A stretch of 38,996 nt of DNA from Burkholderiaceae bacterium. Its GTDB lineage: Bacteria > Pseudomonadota > Gammaproteobacteria > Burkholderiales > Burkholderiaceae_A. Location: positions 1 through 38,996 of the forward strand of contig VERJ01000017.1 of assembly GCA_018882795.1 (NCBI GenBank), in the 5' to 3' direction. Numbering within the stretch: the first letter of the stretch is position 1; every line of letters begins with the position of its first letter. A model generated the notes under the pieces. That model ran no database searches. It worked only from the letters and a program-made list of their open reading frames with translations, and was not told the DNA's origin. The position numbers and the translations under genes are program-made. Below, in pieces: positions 8,580 to 17,527 of the stretch.

Positions 8580-9644
8580 GTGACCAAGCAGCACTTCCGC
8601 AGCCTTGATCTTCTCGCCACTGCAGTGGTGATTCTTGATCAGGGACTGCGGATCGTGCACTGCAATCATGCCGCCGAAGCGTTGCTGGGCATGTCAAATC
8701 GTTGGCTGGAGGGCGAATCCCTATCTGACGTGGTTGAGATCGCCGAACAGGTTGAAACCATGCTGAGCGAAGCTGCACAACAGCATTTCGAATTCAAGCG
8801 TCAACAACTGAACTGGCGGCTTCCTGCGCGGGGCCCAGTGGAGCTTGATGCCACAGTGTCTGTTCATCCCGAGGCCGATGGTCTTCTCCTGAGTCTCGAA
8901 CTTCGTGAGATCGCACAGCAGCGGCGTGCAGACCGTGAGGAACATCAGGCCGACCTGACGCAGGCCAATAAGGAACTCATGCGCAACCTCGCCCATGAGA
9001 TCAAGAATCCTCTGGGCGGTGTCCGGGGGGCTGCCCAATTGCTTGATCGCGAATTACCCAGCGATGAGCTGCGTGAATACACTCAGGTGATCATCAAAGA
9101 GGCTGATCGACTTCAGAGTCTTGTTGATCAAATGCTCGCGCCCCATCGCAAGGCCCGGGTGTTGGAGTCAGTGAATATCCACGAGGTCTGCGAGCGTGTG
9201 CGTAGCCTGATGTTGGCTGAATTTCCGCAAGGATTGGCGATCCAGCGTGATTACGATATCAGTCTTCCTGATGTGCGCGGTGATCGTGAACAGCTGATTC
9301 AGGTGGTGCTCAACGTGGTACGCAATGCCGCCCAGGCCCTGGCGGGCCAGGGCGAGATCGTTTTGCGCACCCGTGTTGCCCGCCAGGTCACGATTGCCAA
9401 GCAGCGCCACAAACTTGCCTTGGATCTGCATGTGATCGATAACGGGCCTGGAATTCCGGAAGACATTCGTGAGCGCGTCTTCTATCCCCTGGTCTCGGGC
9501 CATCCCCAGGGCCATGGTCTGGGTCTGACACTGGCCCAGTCCTATGTCCATCAACACGGTGGCCTGATTGACGTGGAGAGCCGTCCTGGCCATACGGATT
9601 TTCTGATTCGACTACCGATTGATTTGTCTTGGGGTGCCGAATGA
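8580..9644 (+). CDS. glnL: Nitrogen regulation sensor histidine kinase NtrB (GlnL)
   Basis: A 354-residue soluble sensor kinase that phosphorylates and dephosphorylates NtrC under PII control. It has an N-terminal PAS-like region (about 5-110, with ILDQGLRIVHCNHAAEALLG), an H-box NLAHEIKNPLGGVRGAAQLL with the phospho-acceptor at His139, and a HATPase domain with NVVRNAAQAL (N box), DNGPGIPE (G1) and GHGLGLTLAQS (G2). No membrane segment is seen, as expected for NtrB. The start is GTG at 8580; the nearby ATG at 8578 is out of frame and immediately hits TGA. Its stop overlaps the ntrC start (ATGA), so the pair is coupled. Confidence 0.95.
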   Translation: MTKQHFRSLDLLATAVVILDQGLRIVHCNHAAEALLGMSNRWLEGESLSDVVEIAEQVETMLSEAAQQHFEFKRQQLNWRLPARGPVELDATVSVHPEADGLLLSLELREIAQQRRADREEHQADLTQANKELMRNLAHEIKNPLGGVRGAAQLLDRELPSDELREYTQVIIKEADRLQSLVDQMLAPHRKARVLESVNIHEVCERVRSLMLAEFPQGLAIQRDYDISLPDVRGDREQLIQVVLNVVRNAAQALAGQGEIVLRTRVARQVTIAKQRHKLALDLHVIDNGPGIPEDIRERVFYPLVSGHPQGHGLGLTLAQSYVHQHGGLIDVESRPGHTDFLIRLPIDLSWGAE

Positions 9645-11128
9645 AACCTGTCTGGATTGTCGACGATGACCAATCAATTCGTTGGGTATTAGAGAAGGCA
9701 CTCACGAGGCAGCAGATCGCATGCCGGGTATTTGTGAACGCAAAATCGGCAATCGCTGCACTGGATGAAGAAGCACCACAGGTGCTGGTCTCTGATATTC
9801 GAATGCCCGGTGATTCGGGCCTGCATCTGCTCGAGACGGTGAAGCAGCGCTGCCCCGAGGTGCCTGTGATTGTGATGACGGCCTATTCAGATCTGGACAG
9901 TGCAGTGTCCGCATTTCAAGGGGGCGCGTTTGAGTATCTACCCAAGCCCTTTGATGTGGATGCGGCGGTCACGCTGATCAGGCGGGCCCTGGCCGAGAGT
10001 GCGCCAATGAGCATCGCCCAGGATGTATCGGTCGAGGCCTTGCCGGATCTGCTGGGCCAGGCGCCGGTGATGCAGGATGTCTTTCGCGCGATCGGCCGAC
10101 TCAGCCAATCAAGTGCCACGGTGCTGATTACAGGCGAATCGGGAACAGGCAAGGAACTGGTCGCCCGGGCCTTGCATCGGCATAGCCCAAGGGCAAAGAT
10201 GCCGTTTGTTGCACTCAACACCGCAGCGATTCCACGCGATCTGTTGGAGTCGGAACTGTTTGGCCATGAACGTGGGGCCTTTACTGGTGCGCAGACCATG
10301 CGGCGCGGGCGATTTGAGCAGGCCGAGGGCGGTACATTGTTTCTTGACGAGATCGGCGATATGCCGCTTGATCTGCAGACCCGCCTGCTGCGGGTACTCT
10401 CTGATGGCCACTACTATCGGGTGGGGGGGCATGCATCCCTGAAAGCGAATGTTCGCGTGATTGCCGCCACCCATCAGGATCTGGAGGCCCGCGTCCGCGC
10501 AGGACAGTTCCGCGAGGATCTCTTCCATCGACTCAATGTGATCCGTCTGCGTCTGCCACCTTTACGTGAGCGTCGCGAAGATATTCCCTTGCTTGTGAAA
10601 CACTTCTTGCAAAAGAGTGCCCAGGAGTTGCGGGTCGATCCCAAGCAACTCTCCGCAGAAGCCACGCAATCGCTCACGCATCTGGCTTTTCCTGGCAATG
10701 TCCGTCAGCTGGAGAATCTCTGTCACTGGCTCACTGTGATGGCCCCAGGCCAGTTGGTTCGGGTGGAAGATCTGCCTGCTGAAGCCAGGCAGCCCGTGTC
10801 AGATCAGATTCCGATCTCGACGCCACCACCTGACGCTGCGGCCTTCGCTCGTGAGTCCGATCCCGAGTCGAGCCCGGCAGCTGGGCCTCAGGCCACCGAC
10901 TGGCAGACATTGCTGCGCCAAGAAGTGGCCCACGCCCTTGCCAGCGGCGAGGCTATGCCCAACGAGGGCCTGATGCATGCCTGGGAAAAAGAATTTGAAA
11001 CGGCTGTGCTTGGCGTAGCGTTAAAACACACGCGCGGCCGCCGCATGGAGGCAGCGCAGCTGCTCGGGATTGGCCGCAACACCATGACACGCAAAATTGC
11101 AGAACTTGATCTTGAACGTGACAACTAA
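9641..11128 (+). CDS. glnG: Nitrogen regulation response regulator NtrC (GlnG), sigma-54 activator
   Basis: A 495-residue three-domain regulator. The receiver has acidic DDD at 8-10 and phospho-Asp52 in SDIRMPG. The AAA+ domain has Walker A GESGTGKE at about 165-172 and the sigma-54 contact loop GAFTGA at about 212-217. The C-terminal Fis-type helix-turn-helix has EAAQLLGIGRNTMTRKIAEL. The ATG at 9641 overlaps the glnL stop; a longer frame from a GTG at 9629 lies inside glnL and adds nothing family-like. It likely binds the dyads upstream of glnA and autoregulates the operon. The linker between AAA+ and HTH is somewhat long and Pro/Asp-rich. Confidence 0.96.
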   Translation: MKPVWIVDDDQSIRWVLEKALTRQQIACRVFVNAKSAIAALDEEAPQVLVSDIRMPGDSGLHLLETVKQRCPEVPVIVMTAYSDLDSAVSAFQGGAFEYLPKPFDVDAAVTLIRRALAESAPMSIAQDVSVEALPDLLGQAPVMQDVFRAIGRLSQSSATVLITGESGTGKELVARALHRHSPRAKMPFVALNTAAIPRDLLESELFGHERGAFTGAQTMRRGRFEQAEGGTLFLDEIGDMPLDLQTRLLRVLSDGHYYRVGGHASLKANVRVIAATHQDLEARVRAGQFREDLFHRLNVIRLRLPPLRERREDIPLLVKHFLQKSAQELRVDPKQLSAEATQSLTHLAFPGNVRQLENLCHWLTVMAPGQLVRVEDLPAEARQPVSDQIPISTPPPDAAAFARESDPESSPAAGPQATDWQTLLRQEVAHALASGEAMPNEGLMHAWEKEFETAVLGVALKHTRGRRMEAAQLLGIGRNTMTRKIAELDLERDN

Positions 11129-11149
11129 GAAGTTTTTGATTATTATCAA
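11118..11149 (+). promoter_or_regulatory. fnr promoter with perfect FNR box
   Basis: TTGATTATTATCAA at 11136-11149 is a perfect TTGAT-N4-ATCAA FNR box inside a longer 9-bp inverted repeat (GTTTTTGAT/ATCAAAAAC). A candidate promoter GTGACA (11118-11123), 17-bp spacer, TATTAT (11141-11146) places the -10 within the box, so bound FNR would repress its own gene. The start of this element overlaps the end of ntrC. Confidence 0.75.
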
Positions 11150-11179
11150 AAACATTCTTCGACACTGAGAGAAAAACAG

Positions 11180-11941
11180 ATGCACGGTTCTCACAAAGGA
11201 CCGCTCGGGGGGGTGTCAAACGGTGTTCCGATCAGCATCGCGTCGATTTCGACGAGTTGCGCGGACTGTTCCATGCATGAACTCTGCCTCCCTGCGGTCG
11301 TCTCGGACAAAGATCTGGATCGTCTGGAGAGCATTCTCTCCAAGCGGGTGCGGGTGGCGCGGGGTGATGTCCTTTATCGCTCGGGCGATGTGTTCACATC
11401 GCTGTATGCCGTGCGTCTGGGTCACTTCAAGACTGTTTACTCCGAGGGCCCTTCGATCAAGCAGATTATTGGTTTTCAAATGTCTGGCGAGATCCTGGGC
11501 ATGGAAGGCATCAGTCACTCGCGGCATAAATGCAGCAGCATCGCGCTAGAAGACAGCGAGGTCTGTGAAATACCCTATGCCCGTCTGGAGTCATTACTGG
11601 CTGAATTGCCGAGTCTGCAGGCCCACTTTCACCGCATGATGAGTCGGGAGATTGATCGGGAGCACCGCGTGATGCTGCTCCTGGGTTCGATGAGCGCCGA
11701 TCAGCGGGTTGCCGCGTTTTTGTTGAATCTCTCGCGCCGTTACGAGACCCGTGGGTTTTCAGCCAATCACTTTGTCCTGCGGATGACCCGCGAAGACATC
11801 GGCAATTATCTGGGCCTGACCATTGAAAGTGTCAGCCGTGTCTTTAGCCGGTTCAAGAAAAACGATTGGATCGAGGGCTCGCCCAGGGATGTGAAGCTGC
11901 TCGATCGCAAGGCCCTGGAAGAGCTCTGCACGCATTATTAA
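11180..11941 (+). CDS. fnr: FNR-type oxygen-sensing transcriptional regulator
   Basis: A 253-residue Crp/Fnr-family regulator that carries an oxygen-labile [4Fe-4S] cluster. All four ligands of E. coli FNR are present: Cys27, Cys30 and Cys36 (C-x2-C-x5-C in SCADCSMHELC), plus Cys129 in EVCEIPYARLE. The C-terminal HTH contains TREDIGNYLGLTIESVSRVF, with the ExxSR recognition residues that read TTGAT half-sites. A matching box lies 30 bp upstream of its start, and another lies before ccoN, so the factor and its targets are neighbours. The ATG start has only a weak purine-rich ribosome binding site (GAGAGAAAAACAG). It is cytoplasmic and active without oxygen. Confidence 0.95.
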   Translation: MHGSHKGPLGGVSNGVPISIASISTSCADCSMHELCLPAVVSDKDLDRLESILSKRVRVARGDVLYRSGDVFTSLYAVRLGHFKTVYSEGPSIKQIIGFQMSGEILGMEGISHSRHKCSSIALEDSEVCEIPYARLESLLAELPSLQAHFHRMMSREIDREHRVMLLLGSMSADQRVAAFLLNLSRRYETRGFSANHFVLRMTREDIGNYLGLTIESVSRVFSRFKKNDWIEGSPRDVKLLDRKALEELCTHY

Positions 11942-11948
11942 TGGAATT

Positions 11949-11976
11949 GTCAGACACCTGCCTGGTGTCTGACACC
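11949..11976. repeat. Perfect 10-bp inverted repeat between fnr and the cbb3 cluster
   Basis: GTCAGACACC, 5-base loop TGCCT, GGTGTCTGAC forms a strong hairpin at 11949-11973, and GGTGTCTGACACC at 11964-11976 is itself a short palindrome. It lies between convergent genes and may end transcription from both sides, but no T-run follows on either strand. A related copy is at 5048-5064. Confidence 0.55.
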
Positions 11977-11983
11977 TAAGACT

Positions 11984-12292
11984 TTACAGCGAGTAAGGCG
12001 AGCGCCGCTCAATCGGCTGTGATTCCGGCGGCTTGGCAAGAGACCAGGTCATAAAGCTTGAGAGCGCCGAGAAAAAGAAACACACTGCAAAGCCGATCGC
12101 ATAAGCAGCGAGTTTGTCGATCTCCAGTGGCACACCGTGCACCACCAGATCGTGTGGATCCACCAGTGAAAAGAATGCCGCGTTAAGCGCTGCAGCCGTC
12201 AGAAACGCCGGCCACAGCACCACCATTGCCGCTTTCGCACCCGAGGAGGGCAGGTGGGTCGGTGGCGGGGGTGCATAAGGAATTCTGGGCAT
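11984..12292 (-). CDS. Small inner-membrane protein at the end of the cbb3 cluster, function unknown
   Basis: 102 residues, no family recognised with confidence. It has a Pro-rich N-terminus (MPRIPYAPPPPTH), then two predicted membrane segments: about 21-42 (KAAMVVLWPAFLTAAALNAA) and about 65-88 (YAIGFAVCFFFSALSSFMTW). A short charged tail follows. It is the last gene of the cco cluster, 19 bp after ccoH and in the same direction, so it may help assemble the oxidase or simply be co-transcribed. No cofactor-binding residues are evident. It ends facing fnr across a hairpin. Confidence 0.75.
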   Translation of the reverse strand: MPRIPYAPPPPTHLPSSGAKAAMVVLWPAFLTAAALNAAFFSLVDPHDLVVHGVPLEIDKLAAYAIGFAVCFFFSALSSFMTWSLAKPPESQPIERRSPYSL

Positions 12293-12311
12293 TGGAGTCT
12301 CCCCGGTTTTG

Positions 12312-12836
12312 TTACTGAACCATCCAGGTGGCCTTCACGCGCCATAGGGATTGGTCGTCTTCCAGCTGCGCGTACCAGCGGCCTGCCGCGATCCCCGGCA
12401 CATCGGAGCTGTAGCGGCGATCACCAGATTTTACGAGGGTGGCGAGAATATCCATCTGATTGAGCGTGGGGTGGGAAAGCCGCAGCCGAATGAATTCTGG
12501 TGGGGCCACTCCGGGCTTGGCGGCAAAGGCCACCTCGATGCGTTGGCTTCCCGAGGCAAGGCTACGAATCGATGCCTCCAGCGCGATGCCACGATCGGCA
12601 GCGGCCATATCCTTCTCCAGGCGCTGATTGATAGCCCGGCCTTCCTTGTAGTAATCGTCTGCCACCAGGCTGTCGGCGGTGGTAATAGCGATCCAGATGG
12701 TGATGCTGCCGGCAATGATGGCCGAGCCAGGAATGGCAATCAGAAACCAGACCCAGCCGTGGCGATACCAGGGCTTGTGGGCCGTATCGGTGTGATCGGA
12801 ACGCAGGTGCTGGGCGGGTTCGGTGGACATGCGCAT
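12312..12836 (-). CDS. ccoH: FixH/CcoH family cbb3 oxidase assembly protein
   Basis: A 174-residue protein with one N-terminal membrane segment (about 27-50, WVWFLIAIPGSAIIAGSITI) followed by a periplasmic domain. ADSLVADDYYKEGRAINQ is the FixH signature; the domain ends with GRWYAQLEDDQSLWRVKATW. Family knowledge: CcoH/FixH is needed for stable assembly of cbb3-type cytochrome oxidase and contacts the complex. The first ATG (12836) is 2 bp after the ccoG stop; an in-frame ATG at 12830 is an equally possible start, and neither has a strong ribosome binding site, which suggests translational coupling with ccoG. Confidence 0.9.
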   Translation of the reverse strand: MRMSTEPAQHLRSDHTDTAHKPWYRHGWVWFLIAIPGSAIIAGSITIWIAITTADSLVADDYYKEGRAINQRLEKDMAAADRGIALEASIRSLASGSQRIEVAFAAKPGVAPPEFIRLRLSHPTLNQMDILATLVKSGDRRYSSDVPGIAAGRWYAQLEDDQSLWRVKATWMVQ

Positions 12837-12838
12837 GA

Positions 12839-14257
12839 TTATCGCGGAATAAAGAAGGCTGCTTTCTCGTCCACGCCCACGTCGGGCGAGGTGAGTGACT
12901 CAATGCGGATCTGGATCTTGTGCGAGCCCTTGTCCAGCTTTTCTAGACTGGCGATCGGGGATTGCATGCGCACAATGAATAATCTTGTGGACGTGCCGGG
13001 CACATCGAAGGGTTCGCCGCTGGCAACGGTCAGGCCTGGCAGGCCACTGGCAGTGACTTTATAGGTGTGGGCCTTTTCATCCGTGTTGATGAACTGGAAC
13101 TGGTAGGTGTTCTCGATCAGCACGCCGTCGACCTCGCGGGCAAGCGCCCCCCGATCCCGCATGATGTCCACTTTCAGTGGTGTACGCAGAAAGAGGGATG
13201 CCACCACAACAAACATGACAAACCCCAGGATCAGGCCATAGATGATCACGCGCGGCCGGAAAATGTGCGCGCGGAGTTCCTGCTTGGTGTAGTGCTTGGC
13301 GACTGCATTTTGTGTGGAGTAGCGGATCAGGCCGCGGGGGTAATTCATTTTGTCCATGATGCTGTTGCAGCCATCCACACACAGGCCGCAGCCAATGCAT
13401 TCATACTGCAGGCCCATGCGGATATCAATGCCGGTGGGGCAGACCTCCACGCAGACACCGCAATCGATGCAGTCTCCTTTGCCGGCAGCTCGGTGATCAA
13501 TCTTTTTGGAGCGTGATCCCCTTGGCTCGCCGCGGCCTTCATCATAAGTAACGATCATGGTGTCGCGGTCAAACATCACGCTTTGAAAGCGTGCATAGGG
13601 GCACATGTATTTGCAGACCTGCTCACGCATAAAGCCAGCCTGCAAAATCGTGAAACCGGAATAAAACAGGATCCAGAAGGCCTGCCAGGGACCAAGATCA
13701 TTGGCCAGTACCAGGCTGCCCAACTCGCGAATCGGCGTGAAATAGCCGGCAAAGGTAAAACCTGTCCACAACGCCACCAGGAGCCAGACGAGATACTTCA
13801 GGCCACGGCGCAGCATGCGTTCACCTGCGGGACCCTTGGTGTCGAGCCGCATGCGCTTGGCCCGATCCCCTTCGATCCAATGCTCGATCTTCATGAAGAT
13901 CTCGGTGTAGACCGTCTGCGGACAGGCATAGCCGCAGAAAAGGCGGCCCGCCACGGCGGTAAACAGAAACAGGCTGAATGCGCTGGTCACCAGCAGGGCG
14001 GTCAGGTAGATGAAATCCTGCGGCCAGAGCACCAGGCCAAAAATATAGAACTTCCGCTCCACCAGATTGAGCAGCACTGCGGGCCGATCATCCCAGTTGA
14101 GCCAGGGCAGGCTGTAGTACAGCAGCTGGGTGGCCCAGACCAGGACCCAGCGCCAGGTGTTGAATATGCCCTTGATATCCCGCGGATAGAGCTTCTTGCG
14201 CGGGGCGTAGAGAAGGACGGTCTGCTCTTGGACTCCTTGGGGGGTCTCAGTCGACAT
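12839..14257 (-). CDS. ccoG: Cytochrome c oxidase accessory protein CcoG (FixG/RdxA)
   Basis: A 472-residue membrane iron-sulfur protein. It has several membrane spans, a NosR-like cysteine pair region (CGYACPQTVYTEIF), CKYMCPYARFQSVMFD, and a twin ferredoxin-type [4Fe-4S] region (CIDCGVCVEVCP, then CIGCGLCVDGCN). The C-terminal periplasmic domain is Ig-like. Family knowledge: CcoG is a cupric reductase that supplies Cu(I) for the cbb3 oxidase centre, working with the CcoI copper pump, which is also in this window. It sits between ccoP (33 bp upstream) and ccoH (2 bp downstream). Confidence 0.95.
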   Translation of the reverse strand: MSTETPQGVQEQTVLLYAPRKKLYPRDIKGIFNTWRWVLVWATQLLYYSLPWLNWDDRPAVLLNLVERKFYIFGLVLWPQDFIYLTALLVTSAFSLFLFTAVAGRLFCGYACPQTVYTEIFMKIEHWIEGDRAKRMRLDTKGPAGERMLRRGLKYLVWLLVALWTGFTFAGYFTPIRELGSLVLANDLGPWQAFWILFYSGFTILQAGFMREQVCKYMCPYARFQSVMFDRDTMIVTYDEGRGEPRGSRSKKIDHRAAGKGDCIDCGVCVEVCPTGIDIRMGLQYECIGCGLCVDGCNSIMDKMNYPRGLIRYSTQNAVAKHYTKQELRAHIFRPRVIIYGLILGFVMFVVVASLFLRTPLKVDIMRDRGALAREVDGVLIENTYQFQFINTDEKAHTYKVTASGLPGLTVASGEPFDVPGTSTRLFIVRMQSPIASLEKLDKGSHKIQIRIESLTSPDVGVDEKAAFFIPR

Positions 14258-14290
14258 GTGGCGCCGTGACCGTCCTGTGCTCTTGCTTGA

Positions 14291-15196
14291 TTACTTTTGT
14301 TTGGAGAGGCTCAGCACATAAGCTGAAACGATGTGGGATTTTTCTTCACCCAGAAAATCCTTCCAGGCGGGCATCACACCATTGCGGCCCTCGTTGATGG
14401 TCTTGGTGATGCCAGCGACGGTGCCGCTGACCAGCCAGGTCTTGTCGGTCAGGTTGGGCGCGCCCATGGCGATGTTGCCCTTGCCTTCGGCGCCATGACA
14501 GGCTGCACACACTGCAAAGAGGGGTTTGCCCGCAGCGGCCTTGGTTGCGTCGTGCTGTGAGCCGGAGAGCGAGAGCACATAGTTGGCCACGTTCTCGACA
14601 TTCTCGGGACTACCGAGTGCAGCGCCCATCGGGGGCATCACGCCATTGCGGCCCGCCAGCACGCTGGTCTTGATGGCATCGGCTGTATTGCCCCAGAGCC
14701 AGTCGTTATCGGTCAGGTTCGGAAAACCTTTGGCACCGCGGCCATCAGAGCCGTGGCACTGCGCGCAGTTGTTCAAGAAGATGCGCTGGCCGATGGCAAG
14801 TCCGGCGGCATCATTGGCGACCTCTTCAAGACTCATGCCTGCGTACTTCGCATAGATCGGACCATAATCTTTGGCAGCCTTTTCCAGCTCTTTGGCGTGC
14901 TGGCCAGTGGAAGACCAGCCGAGTGCGCCAGTGGTGCGGCCCAGGCCAGGATAAAGCAGCAGGTACACGATCGAGAACACCACGGTGATGTAGAAAAGCA
15001 TCATCCACCAGCGGGGCAGGGGGTTGTTGTATTCCTGGAGGTTCTCATCCCAGATGTGGCCGGTGGTGCCGGGATCGGTTCCGGGTTTTACTTTCTGGCG
15101 TGAAAGCATCCATAGAAACACACCGCACCCAAGCACCGAAATTACGGTGAGGATGATCACGTAGAGGTTCCAAAACTCGCTTGTAAAGTCAGCCAT
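14291..15196 (-). CDS. ccoP: cbb3 cytochrome oxidase subunit III, diheme cytochrome c (CcoP)
   Basis: A 301-residue membrane-anchored diheme cytochrome c. The N-terminal FixP-type region has a membrane segment (about 10-32) and the conserved WDENLQEYNNPLPRWW before a second membrane helix (about 60-82). Two heme c sites follow, CAQCH (about 145) and CAACH (about 232). Methionine axial ligands are likely in the NGVMPPMG and NGVMPAW segments. It accepts electrons from the bc1/cytochrome c pool and passes them to CcoO and CcoN. The start ATG lies 25 bp after the ccoQ stop. Confidence 0.96.
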   Translation of the reverse strand: MADFTSEFWNLYVIILTVISVLGCGVFLWMLSRQKVKPGTDPGTTGHIWDENLQEYNNPLPRWWMMLFYITVVFSIVYLLLYPGLGRTTGALGWSSTGQHAKELEKAAKDYGPIYAKYAGMSLEEVANDAAGLAIGQRIFLNNCAQCHGSDGRGAKGFPNLTDNDWLWGNTADAIKTSVLAGRNGVMPPMGAALGSPENVENVANYVLSLSGSQHDATKAAAGKPLFAVCAACHGAEGKGNIAMGAPNLTDKTWLVSGTVAGITKTINEGRNGVMPAWKDFLGEEKSHIVSAYVLSLSKQK

Positions 15197-15221
15197 GGCG
15201 TTCTCGCTTGTCTGTCGTTGT

Positions 15222-15389
15222 TTACTGCTTTGATTTCTCGGAAGTCAGGGGTGTGTCGTCTTGCAAGGGAATCATTGCGTTGCGATCCATCGCTGACTTC
15301 TGTTTTTTGCCAAACACCCAGATGACCATGGCGATAAATGCCACCACACCCACCAGGGTGAGAATGCTGTGGAAACTTGCCAGGTTCAT
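15222..15389 (-). CDS. ccoQ: cbb3 oxidase small subunit CcoQ/FixQ
   Basis: A 55-residue single-pass membrane protein found by reading the gap between ccoO and ccoP. It starts MNLASFHSILTLVGVVAFIA (membrane segment about 8-27), continues VIWVFGKKQK, and ends with a hydrophilic tail (DDTPLTSEKSKQ). Length, topology and the position between ccoO and ccoP fit CcoQ, which stabilises the assembled oxidase. There is no metal site, as expected. Confidence 0.88.
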   Translation of the reverse strand: MNLASFHSILTLVGVVAFIAMVIWVFGKKQKSAMDRNAMIPLQDDTPLTSEKSKQ

Positions 15390-15416
15390 CCAGGTTCTCC
15401 CTTTTCTTTCTTTGCC

Positions 15417-16034
15417 TTAGCTGCGCTTGTCTTTCAGTGCCAGGCCGAGCGATTGCAGGTAGGCGATGAGCGCCTCCATTTCGGTCTTGCCTTTGACTTC
15501 CTCGACCGCGCCCTTGATCTGCTCATCGGTATAGGGGTGGCCGAGTGTGCGCAGCACGCTCATTTTCTTGGGCATGACTTCCGCATCCACCAGATTCTTG
15601 GCCAGCCAAGGATAGGCGGGCATATTGGATTCGGGCACAACATCGCGTGGGTTATTCAGATGCACGCGGTGCCATTCATCGCTGTAGCGGCCGCCCACAC
15701 GGTGAAGGTCAGGGCCAGTGCGCTTGGAGCCCCACTGGAAGGGCCGGTCATAAACAAACTCACCGGCCACCGAATAGTGGCCATAGCGCTCGGTCTCGGC
15801 GCGGAAGGGCCGGATCATCTGCGAGTGGCAGTTGTAGCAGCCTTCGCGGACATAGACATCCCGGCCGGCCAGCTGCAGGGCGGTGTAGGGTGTGAGGCCC
15901 TTCACCGGTTCAGTGGTGGATTTCTGGAAAAAGAGCGGCACGATTTCAACGAGACCGCCGATCGCCACCGTGATGAGCACCAGCACGATCAGCAGCGCGG
16001 GGCTCTTTTCAATCTTCTCATGTGCTGCAGGCAT
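15417..16034 (-). CDS. ccoO: cbb3 cytochrome oxidase subunit II, monoheme cytochrome c (CcoO)
   Basis: A 205-residue protein with an N-terminal membrane anchor (about 13-34, [20 protein letters not shown]) and one periplasmic heme c domain. The [15 protein letters not shown] stretch (about 76-90) holds CxxCH and is diagnostic of Cco[17 protein letters not shown] and a NMPAYPWL methionine-ligand region follow. It relays electrons from CcoP to the CcoN catalytic core. It begins 26 bp after the ccoN stop within the same transcript. Confidence 0.96.
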   Translation of the reverse strand: MPAAHEKIEKSPALLIVLVLITVAIGGLVEIVPLFFQKSTTEPVKGLTPYTALQLAGRDVYVREGCYNCHSQMIRPFRAETERYGHYSVAGEFVYDRPFQWGSKRTGPDLHRVGGRYSDEWHRVHLNNPRDVVPESNMPAYPWLAKNLVDAEVMPKKMSVLRTLGHPYTDEQIKGAVEEVKGKTEMEALIAYLQSLGLALKDKRS

Positions 16035-16060
16035 TTGTTTCTCCCTCTTGTCGTGTTGGT

Positions 16061-17488
16061 TCAGGCATGGGCCACTTCGGGGATGCGTGCATCCACAGGC
16101 TTGGACTCACGGATAGTCATGAACATATTCCAGGCCATGATGATCATGCCGGACAGGTACAGCAGGCCACCCAGCAGACGAATCGAGTAATACGGGTAGG
16201 TGGCCTTGATGCTCTCAATAAAGGCATAGGTGAGCGAACCATCGGGGTTTACCGCACGCCACATCAGGCCCTGCATGACACCGGCAATCCACATCGCGGC
16301 GATGTAGAACACGATGCCAAGGGTGGCCACCCAGAAGTGGACCTCAATGGCCTTGACGCTGTACATCTCGCGCTTGCCGGCAAGCCGGGGCAGCAGGTAG
16401 TACATCGCGCCCATGGAGATCATGCCCACCCAGCCGAGTGCGCCAGAGTGCACGTGGCCCACGGTCCAGTCGGTGTAGTGCGACAGGGCATTGACCGTTT
16501 TGATCGACATCATCGGACCTTCAAAGGTGGACATGCCGTAAAACGAGATCGAGGTGATCAGGAACTTCAGGATCGGGTCGGTGCGCAGCTTGTGCCATGC
16601 GCCGGAGAGTGTCATCACGCCGTTGATCATCCCGCCCCAGGAGGGTGCGAGCAGAATCAGCGAGAAGATCATGCCGAGCGACTGTGTCCAGTCGGGCAGG
16701 GCGGTGTAGTGCAGGTGGTGGGGGCCCGCCCACATGTAGGTGAAGATCAGGGCCCAGAAGTGCACGATCGAGAGCCGATAGGAATACACGGGCCGCTCTG
16801 CCTGCTTGGGCATGAAGTAGTACATCATGCCCAGAAAGCCTGCGGTCAGGAAAAAGCCCACCGCATTGTGGCCATACCACCATTGGACCATGGCATCTTG
16901 CACGCCGGCATAGGCGGAATAGGATTTGGTGAGCGAGACCGGCAGTGCGGCGCTATTCACAATGTGTAGCAGCGCCACGGTAAGAATAAACGCGCCAAAG
17001 AACCAGTTGGCCACATAAATGTGCTCAATCTTGCGTTTGAAGATCGTGCCGAAGAAGACGACTGCGTAGGCCACCCAGACTGCCGCAATCAGCAGATCGA
17101 TTGGCCACTCCAGCTCAGCGTATTCCTTGCCGCTGGTGATGCCCAGGGGGAGCGTTACCGCGGCCAGCACAATGATTAGCTGCCAGCCCCAGAAGGTGAA
17201 GGCCGCCAGTCCATCGCTAAAGAGGCGCGCATGGCAGGTTCGCTGCACCACGTAGTAGGACGTGGCGAAGAGCGCGCAGCCACCGAAGGCAAAGATCACG
17301 GCATTGGTGTGCAGCGGGCGCAGTCTGCCATAGGATAAAAACGACCAGTGCGGCGTGAGGTCTGGAAACGCCAGCTGGGCGGCGACGATCACGCCCACCA
17401 GCATGCCCACCACGCCCCAGATCACGGTCATGACGGCAAACTGCTTGACGACTTTGTAGTTGTACTCACCTGCTGTGGATACAGCCAT
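16061..17488 (-). CDS. ccoN: cbb3 cytochrome oxidase catalytic subunit I (CcoN)
   Basis: A 475-residue heme-copper oxidase core with 12 predicted membrane helices. It binds heme b and the heme b3-CuB site and reduces oxygen to water. Histidine-bearing segments include [35 protein letters not shown] and [15 protein letters not shown], with [20 protein letters not shown] later. I chose the ATG at 17488, giving [17 protein letters not shown], with AGGGGGA upstream. The reading frame stays open upstream to 17563 but crosses the FNR box and is not family-like. It is the first structural gene after the FNR-controlled promoter. Confidence 0.97.
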   Translation of the reverse strand: MAVSTAGEYNYKVVKQFAVMTVIWGVVGMLVGVIVAAQLAFPDLTPHWSFLSYGRLRPLHTNAVIFAFGGCALFATSYYVVQRTCHARLFSDGLAAFTFWGWQLIIVLAAVTLPLGITSGKEYAELEWPIDLLIAAVWVAYAVVFFGTIFKRKIEHIYVANWFFGAFILTVALLHIVNSAALPVSLTKSYSAYAGVQDAMVQWWYGHNAVGFFLTAGFLGMMYYFMPKQAERPVYSYRLSIVHFWALIFTYMWAGPHHLHYTALPDWTQSLGMIFSLILLAPSWGGMINGVMTLSGAWHKLRTDPILKFLITSISFYGMSTFEGPMMSIKTVNALSHYTDWTVGHVHSGALGWVGMISMGAMYYLLPRLAGKREMYSVKAIEVHFWVATLGIVFYIAAMWIAGVMQGLMWRAVNPDGSLTYAFIESIKATYPYYSIRLLGGLLYLSGMIIMAWNMFMTIRESKPVDARIPEVAHA

Positions 17489-17527
17489 GATGGAATTCCC
17501 CCTGAAGTTGGAATGATTGCGCCGGTC

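Noticed and set aside
16022-16969. 315-codon plus-strand open frame opposite ccoN
   Set aside because: The sequence is rich in His, Gly and Gln with no domain pattern and is antisense to ccoN.
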